A stretch of DNA of 64,000 bases. Origin: Pollutimonas thiosulfatoxidans (lineage in GTDB: Bacteria > Pseudomonadota > Gammaproteobacteria > Burkholderiales > Burkholderiaceae_B). This document shows positions 43,821 through 53,291 of the stretch, in pieces. Position numbers and translations under genes: made by a program. Under the pieces are notes generated by a model. The model did not search any database and was not told the DNA's origin. It saw nothing but the letters and a program-made list of their open reading frames with translations. The DNA is taken from positions 1,054,001 through 1,118,000 of the forward strand of contig NZ_CP022987.1 in assembly GCF_004022565.1 (NCBI RefSeq). Direction: 5' to 3'. Each line of letters opens with the position of its first letter. Position 1 is the stretch's first letter.

Positions 43821-45188
43821 TCAACCCACCTGAAATTCTGTTTCCGGATAGCGTACGCGGCTGCGTTTCTGGGTAGCCAGGCTGTAGGCCAGGGTAAGCG
43901 GCCCGAGCCTCCCCACGAACATCAGTACGATCACCAGCAATTGGCTGGGAGTGGACAACTGGGGCGTCAGTCCGCGCGACATGCCGGTGGTGCTGACGGC
44001 CGAGACCACCTCAAATGCGATGTCGACTAGCGGGGCGTCCTCCAGCACAGTCAGTATCAGGGTGCCGGCAAACACCAGTGCCGCGGTCACCAGTAGCAGT
44101 GCCAAGGCCTTTTGCACGGTGTCGGGCGACACCGAACGTTTGAACAGCACGACCTCTTTACGATGGAAAAGATAGGAATAGACGGCTGCCACGAGGATGA
44201 TGAAAGTCCCGACCTTGATGCCGCTGGCCGTGCTCAAGGAGCCGCCGCCTATGAACATCAGCAACATCGTCACCAGGGTGGAGCTGTCGCGCAGCTCGCT
44301 GACGTCGATGCTGACATAGCCGGCCGTGCGGCTGGTTACGCTTTGCATCCAGGCGGCCAGTGCCTGAGCATGGACAGGAAGCTCGCCCAGGGTATCGGGA
44401 TTGCGGTATTCCAGCGCCCATATCGCTGCAAAGCCGCCCAAGTTCAAGATAATGGTGCCGGCCAGAATAACCTTGGTATAGGTCAGTAATGGCGCCCAAC
44501 GTTTCTTCTGGCCTACGTCGCTAAGCACGGAAAACCCGATGCCGCCCAAAATAATGCAGGTGGACAGCACCAGTATGGTTACCGGGTCGCCCACGAACTG
44601 CGCAATGCTGCCGGGAAATAATGAAAAACCGGCGTTGTTGAAGGCGCCTATGGCATGGAAGGTGGCCCGATACACGGCTGTCAAGAAGGGATAATCGCGC
44701 CACCACCACAGCGCCAATACCAGGGCGGCAAGGGCCTCGACCGTAAGCGAGATCCGCAAGACCGATATCGCCGTACGACGTATGCGCGACACGCTGGTCT
44801 GGTTGAACGCCTCTAAAGCCAGGGCCTGTTGTCCCAGACTCAGCTTTTTTCCGAGTGTAATAGCCGCGATTACCGCAAAGGTCACAAAGCCCAGGCCGCC
44901 CAGTTGTACCAGCGAAATAAGGACAATCTGACCGAAAGGGCTCAAGGAGACGGCGGGGTCGATTACGGCCAGGCCCGTTACCGTGACCGCCGAGGTGGCC
45001 ATGAAAAATGCGGCCATCAAGCCTATAGGCCGGGTACCGGAGACTGGTAGGGCAAGCAACAGCGTGCCTATCAGGATCAGCACGACAAACCCCGCTGCCA
45101 ACACAATAGGCGGGCTTGCTCGCAACAGCCCCGTGCGCCGGAAGCGCGTGTAGGATCCGTAGCCGTATGCCGGCAGCCAGTTGCGCAT
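43821..45188 (-). CDS. ktrB: Potassium transporter membrane subunit (KtrB/TrkH family)
   Basis: This 455-residue inner-membrane protein has about eight to ten hydrophobic segments arranged as repeated pore units with selectivity-loop glycines (TSAVTVTGLAV, GAFNNAGFSL, VSTTGMSRGL). It resembles KtrB more than full-length TrkH in size. It moves K+ using the Na+ or H+ gradient, gated by the cytoplasmic KtrA ring. I start it at ATG 45188; the longer frame to 45347 lies inside ktrA. The spacing to the ktrA stop is one base. Confidence 0.88.
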   Translation of the reverse strand: MRNWLPAYGYGSYTRFRRTGLLRASPPIVLAAGFVVLILIGTLLLALPVSGTRPIGLMAAFFMATSAVTVTGLAVIDPAVSLSPFGQIVLISLVQLGGLGFVTFAVIAAITLGKKLSLGQQALALEAFNQTSVSRIRRTAISVLRISLTVEALAALVLALWWWRDYPFLTAVYRATFHAIGAFNNAGFSLFPGSIAQFVGDPVTILVLSTCIILGGIGFSVLSDVGQKKRWAPLLTYTKVILAGTIILNLGGFAAIWALEYRNPDTLGELPVHAQALAAWMQSVTSRTAGYVSIDVSELRDSSTLVTMLLMFIGGGSLSTASGIKVGTFIILVAAVYSYLFHRKEVVLFKRSVSPDTVQKALALLLVTAALVFAGTLILTVLEDAPLVDIAFEVVSAVSTTGMSRGLTPQLSTPSQLLVIVLMFVGRLGPLTLAYSLATQKRSRVRYPETEFQVG

Positions 45189-45189
45189 G

Positions 45190-45855
45190 CTAGACCAGTT
45201 TGGGTGCGATGTGCTTGAGGGCCGACAACTGTCCGAGCATGACCAGCACATCGTTGGGCTGCAGGGCGAAGTCGTCAGGCGGATGTACGGTGACCTGGGT
45301 TTTTCGTTTGACCAGCAATACATGAAGAGTTTCAGGCATGCCGTCAAATACCTCGCTTAAAGATACGCCCTTCAGGCGCTCGCTGACGCCGATCTCGACC
45401 ACGAACTCGCCATTGCCCAACGAAATGTAGTCGTTGACCATGGGGTAGCTCAGTGTCTGGGCCACGCGCATGCCCATTTCTTCTTCGGGATGAACAATGC
45501 GGTCTACACCCAGTTTGTTCAGTATGAGGTGCTGCGCGTGCGAACTGGCCTTGACCCAGATCGGGCCTATACCCAAGGACTTCAGATGCACCACGCATAC
45601 CAGGCTGGCCTGTATTCCTTCGCCGATGGCTACCAGTACTACGTCGTAGTTCTCCAGGCCCAATTCCTCCAGGGCGCTGCGGTCGGTAACATCAGCGATG
45701 ACAGCGTGGGTAACCTGGTCAGCCAAGGCGTCTACGACTTTGCCATCGGTATCTACAGCCAGTACCGAGTGGCCCATTTTCATCAGTTCAAGCGCGGCTG
45801 CCGAACCAAATCGACCCAGGCCGATGACGGCGAATTGTCCCATGGTGATCTTCAT
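45190..45855 (-). CDS. ktrA: Potassium channel gating subunit KtrA (RCK domain)
   Basis: This 221-residue cytoplasmic protein has an RCK N-domain with a nucleotide-binding Rossmann motif (FAVIGLGRFGSA) and acidic strand end (LAVDTDGKVVD), and an RCK C-domain (about 145-221). It binds ATP/ADP or NAD(H) and gates KtrB. The gene order ktrA-ktrB with a one-base gap implies a single transcript. Confidence 0.9.
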   Translation of the reverse strand: MKITMGQFAVIGLGRFGSAAALELMKMGHSVLAVDTDGKVVDALADQVTHAVIADVTDRSALEELGLENYDVVLVAIGEGIQASLVCVVHLKSLGIGPIWVKASSHAQHLILNKLGVDRIVHPEEEMGMRVAQTLSYPMVNDYISLGNGEFVVEIGVSERLKGVSLSEVFDGMPETLHVLLVKRKTQVTVHPPDDFALQPNDVLVMLGQLSALKHIAPKLV

Positions 45856-45966
45856 AGTCCTCGAGGTTGCAGTGGTACTACCTTAGTGCATTGGTGAAGA
45901 CTGTAAAATTCTGGTAAAAACCCTTATGGACTTTTTTACCGTATTAAGTAGGACAACAGCTTGATT

Positions 45967-47046
45967 ATGACCAGCTTGTTCGAGCCACTTCAGCTTGGCG
46001 CCGTAACCTTGAAGAACCGCGTCGTGATGGCGCCGTTGACCCGCAACCGAGCATCGGAAGGGCGCGTGCCCAACGATATGATGCGCCGCTATTATTGCCA
46101 GCGTGCGACGGCGGGCCTGATTCTGTCGGAAGCCACCTCCGTTTCCCCGCAAGGTGTGGGCTACCCCCATACGCCGGGCATCTGGAGCACTGCGCAAGTG
46201 GAAGGCTGGCGGCGCGTTACCCAGGCGGTACACGGCAAGGGTGGCAAGATCTTCATGCAACTGTGGCATGTCGGGCGGGTTTCAGATCCTGAATTCCTGA
46301 ACGGCGAGATCCCGGTAGCGCCCAGCGCCATCGCATGTGAGGGCACTGTCAGCCTGTTGCGGCCCAAGCGCCCCTATGTCGTGCCGCGCGCCCTGCATAC
46401 TGAAGAACTCCCCGCCATAGTGCAGGATTTCGCCGTGGCGGCGCGTAACGCCCGCGAGGCGGGTTTCGATGGCGTCGAAGTTCATGCCGCCAACGGGTAC
46501 CTGATCGACCAATTTCTTCAGGACGGTTCGAACCACCGGGGCGACGAGTACGGCGGACCGATAGAAAATCGTGCCCGCTTGCTGCTGGAAATTGTGGATG
46601 CTTGCACAGGGGTCTGGGGCGCGGGTCGTGTCGGCGTACACCTCTCGCCACGTGGCGGTGCCCATTCGATGTCGGATTCCGATCCCGGCGCCTTGTTCTC
46701 TTATGTGGCTGAAGCGCTGGGCCGACGGAAAGTGGGCTTTATCTTTACGCGGGAAGCGCTGGGCGACGATAGCCTTACCGGGCGCATGCGACAGTTGTTT
46801 GGCGGGCCCATCATCGTCAATGAGAAATACGATCCGGACAGCGCTACCAAAGCCGTGGCCAATGGCCATGCTGATGCGGTTGCATTTGGCAAGGCCTACA
46901 TTGCCAACCCCGACCTGGTGGCCCGCCTGCAAAGCGGTGCCGCATTGAACGACTGGGACCCCTCCACCTTCTATACGGACGGCCCGCAGGGTTACGTGGA
47001 TTATCCGGCACTGCTTGCGCCAACTGCCACCGAAGTATGCAGTTGA
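45967..47046 (+). CDS. Old-yellow-enzyme family flavin oxidoreductase (NemA-like)
   Basis: This 359-residue FMN enzyme belongs to the OYE group that reduces activated alkenes and nitro compounds with NAD(P)H. Marks are MAPLTRNRASEGRVPNDMM, FMQLWHVGRVS, and the substrate-binding His/Asn in VHAANGYLIDQF, followed by the SPRGGAHSMSD region. The start is uncertain: ATG 45967 gives the family-like N-terminus, but the AGGA site at 45950-45953 is better spaced for an in-frame TTG at 45961, which would add two residues. Confidence 0.9.
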   Translation: MTSLFEPLQLGAVTLKNRVVMAPLTRNRASEGRVPNDMMRRYYCQRATAGLILSEATSVSPQGVGYPHTPGIWSTAQVEGWRRVTQAVHGKGGKIFMQLWHVGRVSDPEFLNGEIPVAPSAIACEGTVSLLRPKRPYVVPRALHTEELPAIVQDFAVAARNAREAGFDGVEVHAANGYLIDQFLQDGSNHRGDEYGGPIENRARLLLEIVDACTGVWGAGRVGVHLSPRGGAHSMSDSDPGALFSYVAEALGRRKVGFIFTREALGDDSLTGRMRQLFGGPIIVNEKYDPDSATKAVANGHADAVAFGKAYIANPDLVARLQSGAALNDWDPSTFYTDGPQGYVDYPALLAPTATEVCS

Positions 47047-47106
47047 ATGCCCGGCGTGCTAACTTTAGCTCTACGATGCGGTCGAACGGCGTAACAGGAG
47101 AGCAAG

Positions 47107-47508
47107 GTGAAGGCGCTACTTATCGGTATGGGCACTGCGGTGCTGTTGTCAGCCTGCACGATGGGCATACAGCCCGGCGGCGATTTTCCCACGGTTTCCT
47201 ACACCGTTCCGCGTAGCTACCAAACGGTTTACCTGCGCGTTCAGAACCAGGCGGACGAGTGTCTGCGTGGCAAAAAACAATACGACGTCCATGCCACGGT
47301 AGATCCGGCCATGCAGACCGGTACAGTGGCGGTGCGCGCACCCATAGGTGGTGTTGAAGTCGCCCGCAGCGACATCGAAGCCATCGACTCGAAGCACACG
47401 CGTGTCACCCATACTGTGTGGGGTCCCAGCCCTTGGGACGAGCGCGCCTTGGCGGCCATGCGGCATTCGGTCTTGATGGATATGTCCGTTTGCGTGGTCT
47501 ACAAGTAA
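47107..47508 (+). CDS. Small lipoprotein of unknown function
   Basis: This 133-residue protein has a lipoprotein signal (MKALLIGMGTAVLLSAC, lipidated Cys17) and a folded part with two or three more cysteines (residue about 51, and VCVVYK at the end) that could form a disulfide. I do not recognise the fold; such lipoproteins occur in Bordetella-like genomes but have no known role to my knowledge. It lies between the OYE gene and the convergent yqeY, with AGGAG upstream of the ATG. Confidence 0.75.
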   Translation: MKALLIGMGTAVLLSACTMGIQPGGDFPTVSYTVPRSYQTVYLRVQNQADECLRGKKQYDVHATVDPAMQTGTVAVRAPIGGVEVARSDIEAIDSKHTRVTHTVWGPSPWDERALAAMRHSVLMDMSVCVVYK

Positions 47509-47532
47509 GACGCCCCGCGCCGCAGTGCCGCT

Positions 47533-47991
47533 CTAAGCCAGACGTTTCTTGACCAGCGCCGAGACCTCCGACATGTCGGCGCGACCCGCCAGGCTGATCT
47601 TGACCAGCGCCATGATTTTGCCCATGGCGGGTCCGCCGGTCACGCCATCGGCAGATACTTGCGCCACGGCGGCATCGATGGCGGCTTCTACCTCTTGTGC
47701 TGTGGCGGCTTGCGGCAAAAACTCTTGAAGGACAGTGATTTCGGCCTTTTCTTTTTCGGCTGTTTCAGTTCGGCCGGCCTGTTCAAAGGCGGCGATGGAT
47801 TCGCGGCGCTGCTTGACTTGCTTTTCGATAATGGCGGTGATGGCGGCGTCGTCCAGTTCGCGGCGCTCGTCGACTTCCTTTTGCTTGATCGCGGCCTGAA
47901 GGAAGCGCAGCGTACCCAGGCGCGCAGCGTCCTTCGCGCGCATGGCTGTTTTGACGGCTTCGCTTAGTTGTTCTCGCAGCGTATTGTTCAT
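47533..47991 (-). CDS. yqeY: GatB/YqeY domain protein
   Basis: This 152-residue protein matches the YqeY family, related to the tail domain of GatB, which binds tRNA in the amidotransferase. The role is unclear but probably lies in tRNA metabolism. Key stretches are RLGTLRFLQAAIKQKEVDERREL and the C-terminal GPAMGKIMALVKISLAGRAD. I start it at ATG 47991; a longer frame from 48018 is not needed. It usually lies by rpsU in relatives, but not here. Confidence 0.9.
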   Translation of the reverse strand: MNNTLREQLSEAVKTAMRAKDAARLGTLRFLQAAIKQKEVDERRELDDAAITAIIEKQVKQRRESIAAFEQAGRTETAEKEKAEITVLQEFLPQAATAQEVEAAIDAAVAQVSADGVTGGPAMGKIMALVKISLAGRADMSEVSALVKKRLA

Positions 47992-48114
47992 GTCGATGTC
48001 CTGGCCAAAGTCACACATTTTAATAGACTTCTGTCAGCGCGCTGAACGCTTCCGCCCGGTGGCGTACAATTTTCATACTGACTGAATGGACTGGGCTGCG
48101 CCCAGGAGTGTTTT

Positions 48115-48867
48115 ATGGTTATGGCCAAACAGCCGCCTGTTCCGGACCCCCTGATCTTCGTGCCTCGTCAAGGCAAGCCCCAACTGCTTTTCGTTCTGCT
48201 GCACGGCGAATCCGCCGATCCGCAGCAAGTAGCGCCATTGGCCGACGCCATCAAGCTTGCCTTTCCTATGGCCATTGTCGTGTTGCCTTATGGCTTCCAC
48301 CAGCCGTCGTGGCAAGACGAACAACCTGGCGGTTACCACTGGATAGACCCGGGCAATCCAGAGGATGAGAATTACCGTGCTCGCGTAGCGGCTTCGGTGA
48401 ACCCGCTGATCGAGCTGATCCGGACCCTACAGGAAAAGTTCGGCTTGTCAGGCCAGCAAACTGCACTGGCCGGGTTTTCCCAAGGGGCCTCAATGGCGCT
48501 GGAGGCCAGCCACGCTGATCATGGCTTGGCAGGCCGCGTATTGGCTTTCTCGGGGCTGTACGCCACCATGCCCGCCGTGGTGCCGCCTGCTACTTTGCTG
48601 CATTTCTTTCATGGTGCCAACGATCAGCAAGTGTCGGTACAGGAAGTGGAATCGACCTTATCGCAACTGGCGAGCCTTCAGGGTGATGCCACCCTGGACG
48701 TCGCCTCGCGCATAGGCCATGAACTGCATGAGGCATTGATTCGTCAAGCCATTGTGCGGCTGCAGACTTGTGTACCGCTACGCAGTTGGGAGGACGCCAT
48801 GTCTACGCTACAGGAAGATCAGCTGCGTGAGAAGCAAGCTGGGCAGGGTGGGCCGACCCTGCATTGA
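48115..48867 (+). CDS. Carboxylesterase (YpfH/phospholipase family)
   Basis: This 250-residue cytoplasmic alpha/beta hydrolase has an opening HGESADPQQVAPLADA strand, the nucleophile elbow GFSQGASMAL, an Asp in HGANDQQVSV and a His in RIGHELHEAL, giving the catalytic triad. The substrate is unknown. It is divergent from yqeY and convergent with the NRDE gene, whose stop is 20 bases away. Confidence 0.88.
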   Translation: MVMAKQPPVPDPLIFVPRQGKPQLLFVLLHGESADPQQVAPLADAIKLAFPMAIVVLPYGFHQPSWQDEQPGGYHWIDPGNPEDENYRARVAASVNPLIELIRTLQEKFGLSGQQTALAGFSQGASMALEASHADHGLAGRVLAFSGLYATMPAVVPPATLLHFFHGANDQQVSVQEVESTLSQLASLQGDATLDVASRIGHELHEALIRQAIVRLQTCVPLRSWEDAMSTLQEDQLREKQAGQGGPTLH

Positions 48868-48887
48868 TGCATTGACGGTGCGCCCAT

Positions 48888-49682
48888 TCACGCGTCCATC
48901 GCGATACCGGCCGATAGGCAAAAGGGCCAATCGTGGCGTTCGATGGCCTTGCCCAGCGTGTCAAAGCTTACTTCGCTAAATATCGAATGCCCGTCAGCAC
49001 GCAGGGCGACGATCGTCGAGCAGCGGGTACCGTAGTCGGGGCTGACTATGAATGGACTACTAAGCAGACGCTCGCGCTCCAGTGTCAGGCCGGTACTGGG
49101 CAGGGCCGCATCGTCCGCCACGGTGCCGTCCTTCAGGATGTGGAACACATCCGTCAAGCTTTCCGACAGATGCTCGATGGGGTAGGCATCGAGCGCTTGC
49201 TTGAGCCGCTCGGCTTTGGGCCAGGGCGTATCGAGCAGGTGGTTCGACAAAATATAAGTGCCTGGCTCCAGGCTGACAACTGCTGAGTCAGGGCTGCGGT
49301 TGCCCAGGTAAACGGCTTCCGACAAATCGCCCACAATAAGATTGAAGCCGTTGTAGTCGCCGGCGGTTGCGCTCAAGGACCTGGCATACTCGCTGGGCGG
49401 CGTGTCGCCTTCAAGAAAGCGGCGGACAAGATCTCCTCGCGTCGGGGCATCCGCAAGCACCTTGCCGGGGTCACGGTAGTTGGTGATCAGGGCATAACGG
49501 CCCGCCGTGGTCACGCCCAGCCACGTGCCTCCGCCTTGCACATCGATGCCGGCGATGATGTCGGGTCGGTTGGGCCAGGGCGCCGCAGGCTGGCAGGGAC
49601 GCTGATGGAACTCATCACGATTGGCCGCGATGAATACCGGCCAGTCCTTATGCGCCCCGATAGCAAGATAGGCAATGCACAT
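48888..49682 (-). CDS. NRDE family protein (TANGO2-like)
   Basis: This 264-residue protein begins MCIAYLAIG and carries the NRDE signature (ANRDEFHQRP) near its N-terminus, then GTWLGVTTAGRYALITNYR. The N-terminal Cys2 suggests an Ntn-hydrolase-type fold, though its activity is not established. TANGO2 proteins are linked to haem/lipid handling in eukaryotes. I start it at ATG 49682; the frame from 49754 runs into pbpG. It ends 17 bases after pbpG and is probably co-transcribed with it. Confidence 0.88.
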   Translation of the reverse strand: MCIAYLAIGAHKDWPVFIAANRDEFHQRPCQPAAPWPNRPDIIAGIDVQGGGTWLGVTTAGRYALITNYRDPGKVLADAPTRGDLVRRFLEGDTPPSEYARSLSATAGDYNGFNLIVGDLSEAVYLGNRSPDSAVVSLEPGTYILSNHLLDTPWPKAERLKQALDAYPIEHLSESLTDVFHILKDGTVADDAALPSTGLTLERERLLSSPFIVSPDYGTRCSTIVALRADGHSIFSEVSFDTLGKAIERHDWPFCLSAGIAMDA

Positions 49683-49698
49683 GGTGTAGTCCGCGCGA

Positions 49699-50742
49699 CT
49701 AAAGCATCGCCAGATGGCTTTCGCTTTCGACCCATTGCCGTAGGCGAACGGCATCGCCTATGCGCGAGCTGCCGCTGGAGTTAAGCAAGACGATGGCGAC
49801 ATCGCGGTCGTCGATGCGGGTCAGCATGACCAGGCATTTACCGGCTTCATTGATGAAGCCAGTCTTGGATATCTGGATGTCCCAGCCCGGGTTGCGCACG
49901 AGTCGATTGGTATTGCTGAACACCAGTTGGCGGCCGCGGCCTATGGTTACTTCTTCTTTGTCGTCGGTGGAATAGCGATGGATCACCGGATGCTTGTTGA
50001 CCGCTGCAAGCAATTTGACAAGGTCGCGCGGTGAGGACACATTGTCGCTGGACAGTCCGGTGGGCTCGACAAAATTGGTATGGCGCATGCCCAGTGCACG
50101 GGCCTTGTCGTTCATGGCGCGTACAAAGGCAGGCAAGCCGCCAGGGTAATGGCGGCCCAGGGCGTTGGCGGCGCGGTTCTCGGAAGACATCAAGGCCAGG
50201 TGTAACATGTGGGCGCGGCTAAGCTCGGTACCGACCGCCAGCCGCGAGCGCGAATGGCGTAGCCGGTCGACATCGGCATCGGAGATCTGCAGCATCTCGT
50301 CCATCGATTGTCCCGCTTCGGCAACCACCAATGCAGTCATGAGTTTGGAGATCGATGCGATGGGTCGAACCTCATCGCTATTCTTGTCGTAAAGTACGTT
50401 GGCGCTGTCCAGATCCAGCACCAGGGCGGCTTCTGAATGGAGTGCGGCTTTCGGGCCGGCTTGCTCGAGGCGAGTCGGGGCAGCCTGGCGTTGCACTACG
50501 ATGTCATCGGCCCCAGACAAAGATGCCTTGCGCAGACCGACACGTAGCTGTGATTGCTGTCGATTAACCGGCCTCAGGTTCTGGCGCTCGACTACACGCG
50601 TTGTATGCGCGGCTTCGGCCACTGGCGTGTGGCTGCGTGCCTGGGTCTGCGTGTAGAACACAGTGCCCGACGTAAGCAACAGGCAGGCCGGAGCAAGGGC
50701 CGAAAGGGAAAAACGACGCAGAGCTTGATTCCAGGAAGGCAT
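49699..50742 (-). CDS. pbpG: D-alanyl-D-alanine endopeptidase (penicillin-binding protein 7)
   Basis: This 347-residue periplasmic enzyme cuts cross-links in peptidoglycan. It has an N-terminal signal or anchor (residues about 8-32), a linker rich in Gln and Arg (about 38-95) and the penicillin-binding fold with SISKLMTA (active Ser), the SSENRA triad and KTGFINEAG. A low-molecular-weight PBP, longer than E. coli PbpG at the N-terminus. Confidence 0.92.
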   Translation of the reverse strand: MPSWNQALRRFSLSALAPACLLLTSGTVFYTQTQARSHTPVAEAAHTTRVVERQNLRPVNRQQSQLRVGLRKASLSGADDIVVQRQAAPTRLEQAGPKAALHSEAALVLDLDSANVLYDKNSDEVRPIASISKLMTALVVAEAGQSMDEMLQISDADVDRLRHSRSRLAVGTELSRAHMLHLALMSSENRAANALGRHYPGGLPAFVRAMNDKARALGMRHTNFVEPTGLSSDNVSSPRDLVKLLAAVNKHPVIHRYSTDDKEEVTIGRGRQLVFSNTNRLVRNPGWDIQISKTGFINEAGKCLVMLTRIDDRDVAIVLLNSSGSSRIGDAVRLRQWVESESHLAML

Positions 50743-50833
50743 GGCCGAGTCTTGAGCTGAACTAGATTCGGTGTATGGTATCAGAAGAAACGCCTTGATA
50801 TTAGGCAGTTACAACATTTTCTTATACATTGGT

Positions 50834-52117
50834 TTAAGTCGCTGCGGGTATACCCCTAGGCCCGAAGCCTCCGCGGGCCCGGTAGATCAAGAAACCGATG
50901 ATGCTGATGTTCAGAAGGTTCCAGGCAATGCCGTTCAGGAAGGCCGCATGATAGGAGCCAGACAGGTCAAAAATGGCGCCCGACATCCATCCTCCCAGTG
51001 CCATGCCGAACAGCGTGGCCATCAAGACAGTGCCCACGCGCGTTCCAGCCTCTTGCGGCGAAAAATACTCACGCACGATCAGGGCATAGGCCGGCACGAT
51101 GCCACCCTGGAACAGGCCGAACATGCCTGATATCAAGTAGAGCGACACCAAGCCATTGCTGGACAGGAACATCAGCAGGGCCAGGCCTTGCAAGATGGAA
51201 CCCAACATCAAGGTGCGCAGGCCGCCAATGTGATCGGATATCCAGCCCGACAGAAGCCGGCTGACGATGCCCAGGCCCAGCATCAGCGACAACATCTCGG
51301 CACCGCGCGCCGCCCCGAAACCCAGGTCGCCGCAATAGGCAACTATGTGGACCTGCGGCATGGCCATCGCAACGCAACAGGCTACGCCGGCTACGCACAG
51401 CAGCAACTGCAAGGTGGCCGGCGAAAAGCCCAGGGGCCTGGCGGGATTCGAACGGGCCGCTTCCAGCGCAAAGCGGGCCGTAGGCCGTGCGTGGGTAACG
51501 GTAGCTGTCACGGACACGGACGGCGGACGGCGTCGGTACACCAAAGCCAGCGGCAGCATGGACACCAGGCAAAAGACGCCCAGTCCGATATAGGTGGTTC
51601 GCCAGCCTTCGGTGTCGATGAAGTGCTGCATGATGGGCGGCCACACGGCTCCGGCCAGATAGTTGCCGCTCATGCATATCGCCAGCGCAATGCCGCGATG
51701 TCGGGTAAACCATTGCGAGGTGTCCGCCACCAGCGGCGCAAAGGTGGCCGCCGTGCCAAACAAGCCGATCAGCAGGCCTTGCGCAAGATTGAATTGCCAC
51801 AGGTCGCCGCTGACCCCGGCCCAGATAAAGCCCGAGCTGATGCCCAGCGTGCCGAGCACGATGGGTGTGACGATACCAAAGCGGTCCGATAGCCGACCCA
51901 TCAGGATGCCGCCCAGCCCAAAACCTATCATCGTCAAGGTGTAGGGTAGGGAGGCATCAGAGCGGCTGACGTCGAACTCTGCCTGGATTTGCGGCAGCAC
52001 GACGGTAATGGCGTACATGCCCGAACCGCCTATCGTCATCAACATTAAAGAGACGACCAGCCTAAGCCATGCATAGGGCGATTCGGAGTTTTCTGCGACG
52101 GGTGTATCGGTTTTCAT
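50834..52117 (-). CDS. MFS transporter
   Basis: This 427-residue protein has about 12 membrane segments and the MFS loop motif between segments 2 and 3 (GRLSDRFGIVTPI). The layout is like monocarboxylate or oxalate/formate antiporters (GGSGMYAITVVLPQIQAEF opening), but the substrate is not predictable. The start is ATG 52117; the frame from 52144 adds nine residues of no family value. It follows no obvious partner gene and is divergent from the cupin gene. Confidence 0.88.
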   Translation of the reverse strand: MKTDTPVAENSESPYAWLRLVVSLMLMTIGGSGMYAITVVLPQIQAEFDVSRSDASLPYTLTMIGFGLGGILMGRLSDRFGIVTPIVLGTLGISSGFIWAGVSGDLWQFNLAQGLLIGLFGTAATFAPLVADTSQWFTRHRGIALAICMSGNYLAGAVWPPIMQHFIDTEGWRTTYIGLGVFCLVSMLPLALVYRRRPPSVSVTATVTHARPTARFALEAARSNPARPLGFSPATLQLLLCVAGVACCVAMAMPQVHIVAYCGDLGFGAARGAEMLSLMLGLGIVSRLLSGWISDHIGGLRTLMLGSILQGLALLMFLSSNGLVSLYLISGMFGLFQGGIVPAYALIVREYFSPQEAGTRVGTVLMATLFGMALGGWMSGAIFDLSGSYHAAFLNGIAWNLLNISIIGFLIYRARGGFGPRGIPAAT

Positions 52118-52171
52118 GAGCGCTATTGAACACCATATCGGCAAGCTTGTGCAGGTGGTTTAGACTACGGC

Positions 52172-52681
52172 ATGAGCACGCCCGACGATGTCCAGCGTTT
52201 GATACGCCAATTCGATTTGATCCCCCATCCTGAAGGCGGTCATTACGTCGAAACATACCGCAGCGCCGAGAATATTATCCGCCATCCGCGGGGGCTTGAG
52301 CGCAGCGCTTCCACGGCAATTTACTACTTGCTTAACGCCGGCGCCTACTCCGCATGGCACCGTATAGCTTCTGACGAGATGTGGCACTTCTATTGCGGCC
52401 ATCCCTTGCTGGTGCATGTTATTGCGGCGGACGGCGAGCTTACAACCCACCGCCTAGGCAACCCTTTACTGTCTGATGATGCCCAGTTTCAGGTGCTGGT
52501 GCCGGCCCACGCCTGGTTTTCCGCCGAACTTGTCGATCCGCAGCATTACGCTTTTGTGGGCTGTACGGTGGCGCCGGGATTCGAGTTTGCCGAGTTCGAA
52601 CTGGGTGTCGAAGACGCCATGCACGCGCAGTATCCGCAGCACGGCGATCTCATCCGCCGACTGGTCTCGCGGCACCGCTGA
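52172..52681 (+). CDS. Cupin-5 (DUF985) family protein
   Basis: This 169-residue protein is a cupin of the DUF985 type: FDLIPHPEGGHYVETYRSAEN, STAIYYLL, WHRIASDEMWHFYCG and a C-terminal VGCTVAPGFEFAEFEL strand set. The metal-site histidines appear in the two cupin motifs. The activity is unknown; some members bind sugars or nucleosides. It is a single gene divergent from the MFS gene, with RBS AGACTACGGC upstream of the ATG not strong. Confidence 0.88.
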   Translation: MSTPDDVQRLIRQFDLIPHPEGGHYVETYRSAENIIRHPRGLERSASTAIYYLLNAGAYSAWHRIASDEMWHFYCGHPLLVHVIAADGELTTHRLGNPLLSDDAQFQVLVPAHAWFSAELVDPQHYAFVGCTVAPGFEFAEFELGVEDAMHAQYPQHGDLIRRLVSRHR

Positions 52682-52749
52682 GGGGTTTTCATCCCAGCGG
52701 CACGCAGCTTGCTGAGGCAGGGCGTCGCAAGCCACACAGGACGTTCACG

Positions 52750-53268
52750 ATGCAGGAAGAGATCCTCGCCGAAGGAAGCTATTTCGCCGATCAGCGCGCA
52801 GCCCGCGAAGCCGTGAATTTAGCGATGCCTATGATAGAGCACGGCATGCGCAGCGGCCAGGTCGGTGAAAGCGGCTTCCTATATATCGTCGTGATGGATC
52901 CTGCGCTGGGTCCGCAACAGTGTGACTTCCAGCACGCCATACTTTACGAACAAGCCGTGGGCGATCGTTCGGCCTGGGATGCCGACTATGCCGCCTTCGC
53001 GCGCGACAAGGCCCGGGTCTGCTGGCTGACGGGGCGCGACGGTCATCACGTGCGCCACGTTTCTCCGCATCTGCTGGGCCGTGCCGACCCTGGGATATGG
53101 GGCGGTGTTTGCCTAGATGGCATCGTCGTTGGCGTCGCCGGCGCGAACCCCTGGTATGACGAAGCCTTTGCAGGCAGCATCGCCTGCTGCCTGAAGGCGC
53201 TGGCCAAGGAAAGGGCGCTTGCGACACCAGAAACCCCTGTTCTTGCTGCCGATCGCGCCATCCCCTAA
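52750..53268 (+). CDS. Possible GlcG/HbpS-like protein
   Basis: This 172-residue soluble protein shows weak similarity to the GlcG/HbpS fold, with an N-terminal helix (AAREAVNLAMPMIEHG) and a glycine-rich strand GIWGGVCLDGIVVGVAGANPWYDEAFA near the C-terminus. GlcG/HbpS proteins bind haem or act as accessory subunits; neither is shown here. The middle (GDRSAWDADYAAFARDKAR) is helical and untypical. It follows the cupin gene and precedes the BrkB-type gene by 23 bases, suggesting co-transcription. Confidence 0.55.
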   Translation: MQEEILAEGSYFADQRAAREAVNLAMPMIEHGMRSGQVGESGFLYIVVMDPALGPQQCDFQHAILYEQAVGDRSAWDADYAAFARDKARVCWLTGRDGHHVRHVSPHLLGRADPGIWGGVCLDGIVVGVAGANPWYDEAFAGSIACCLKALAKERALATPETPVLAADRAIP

Positions 53269-53291
53269 AGCCATACTCGCGCGAGGTCGCC

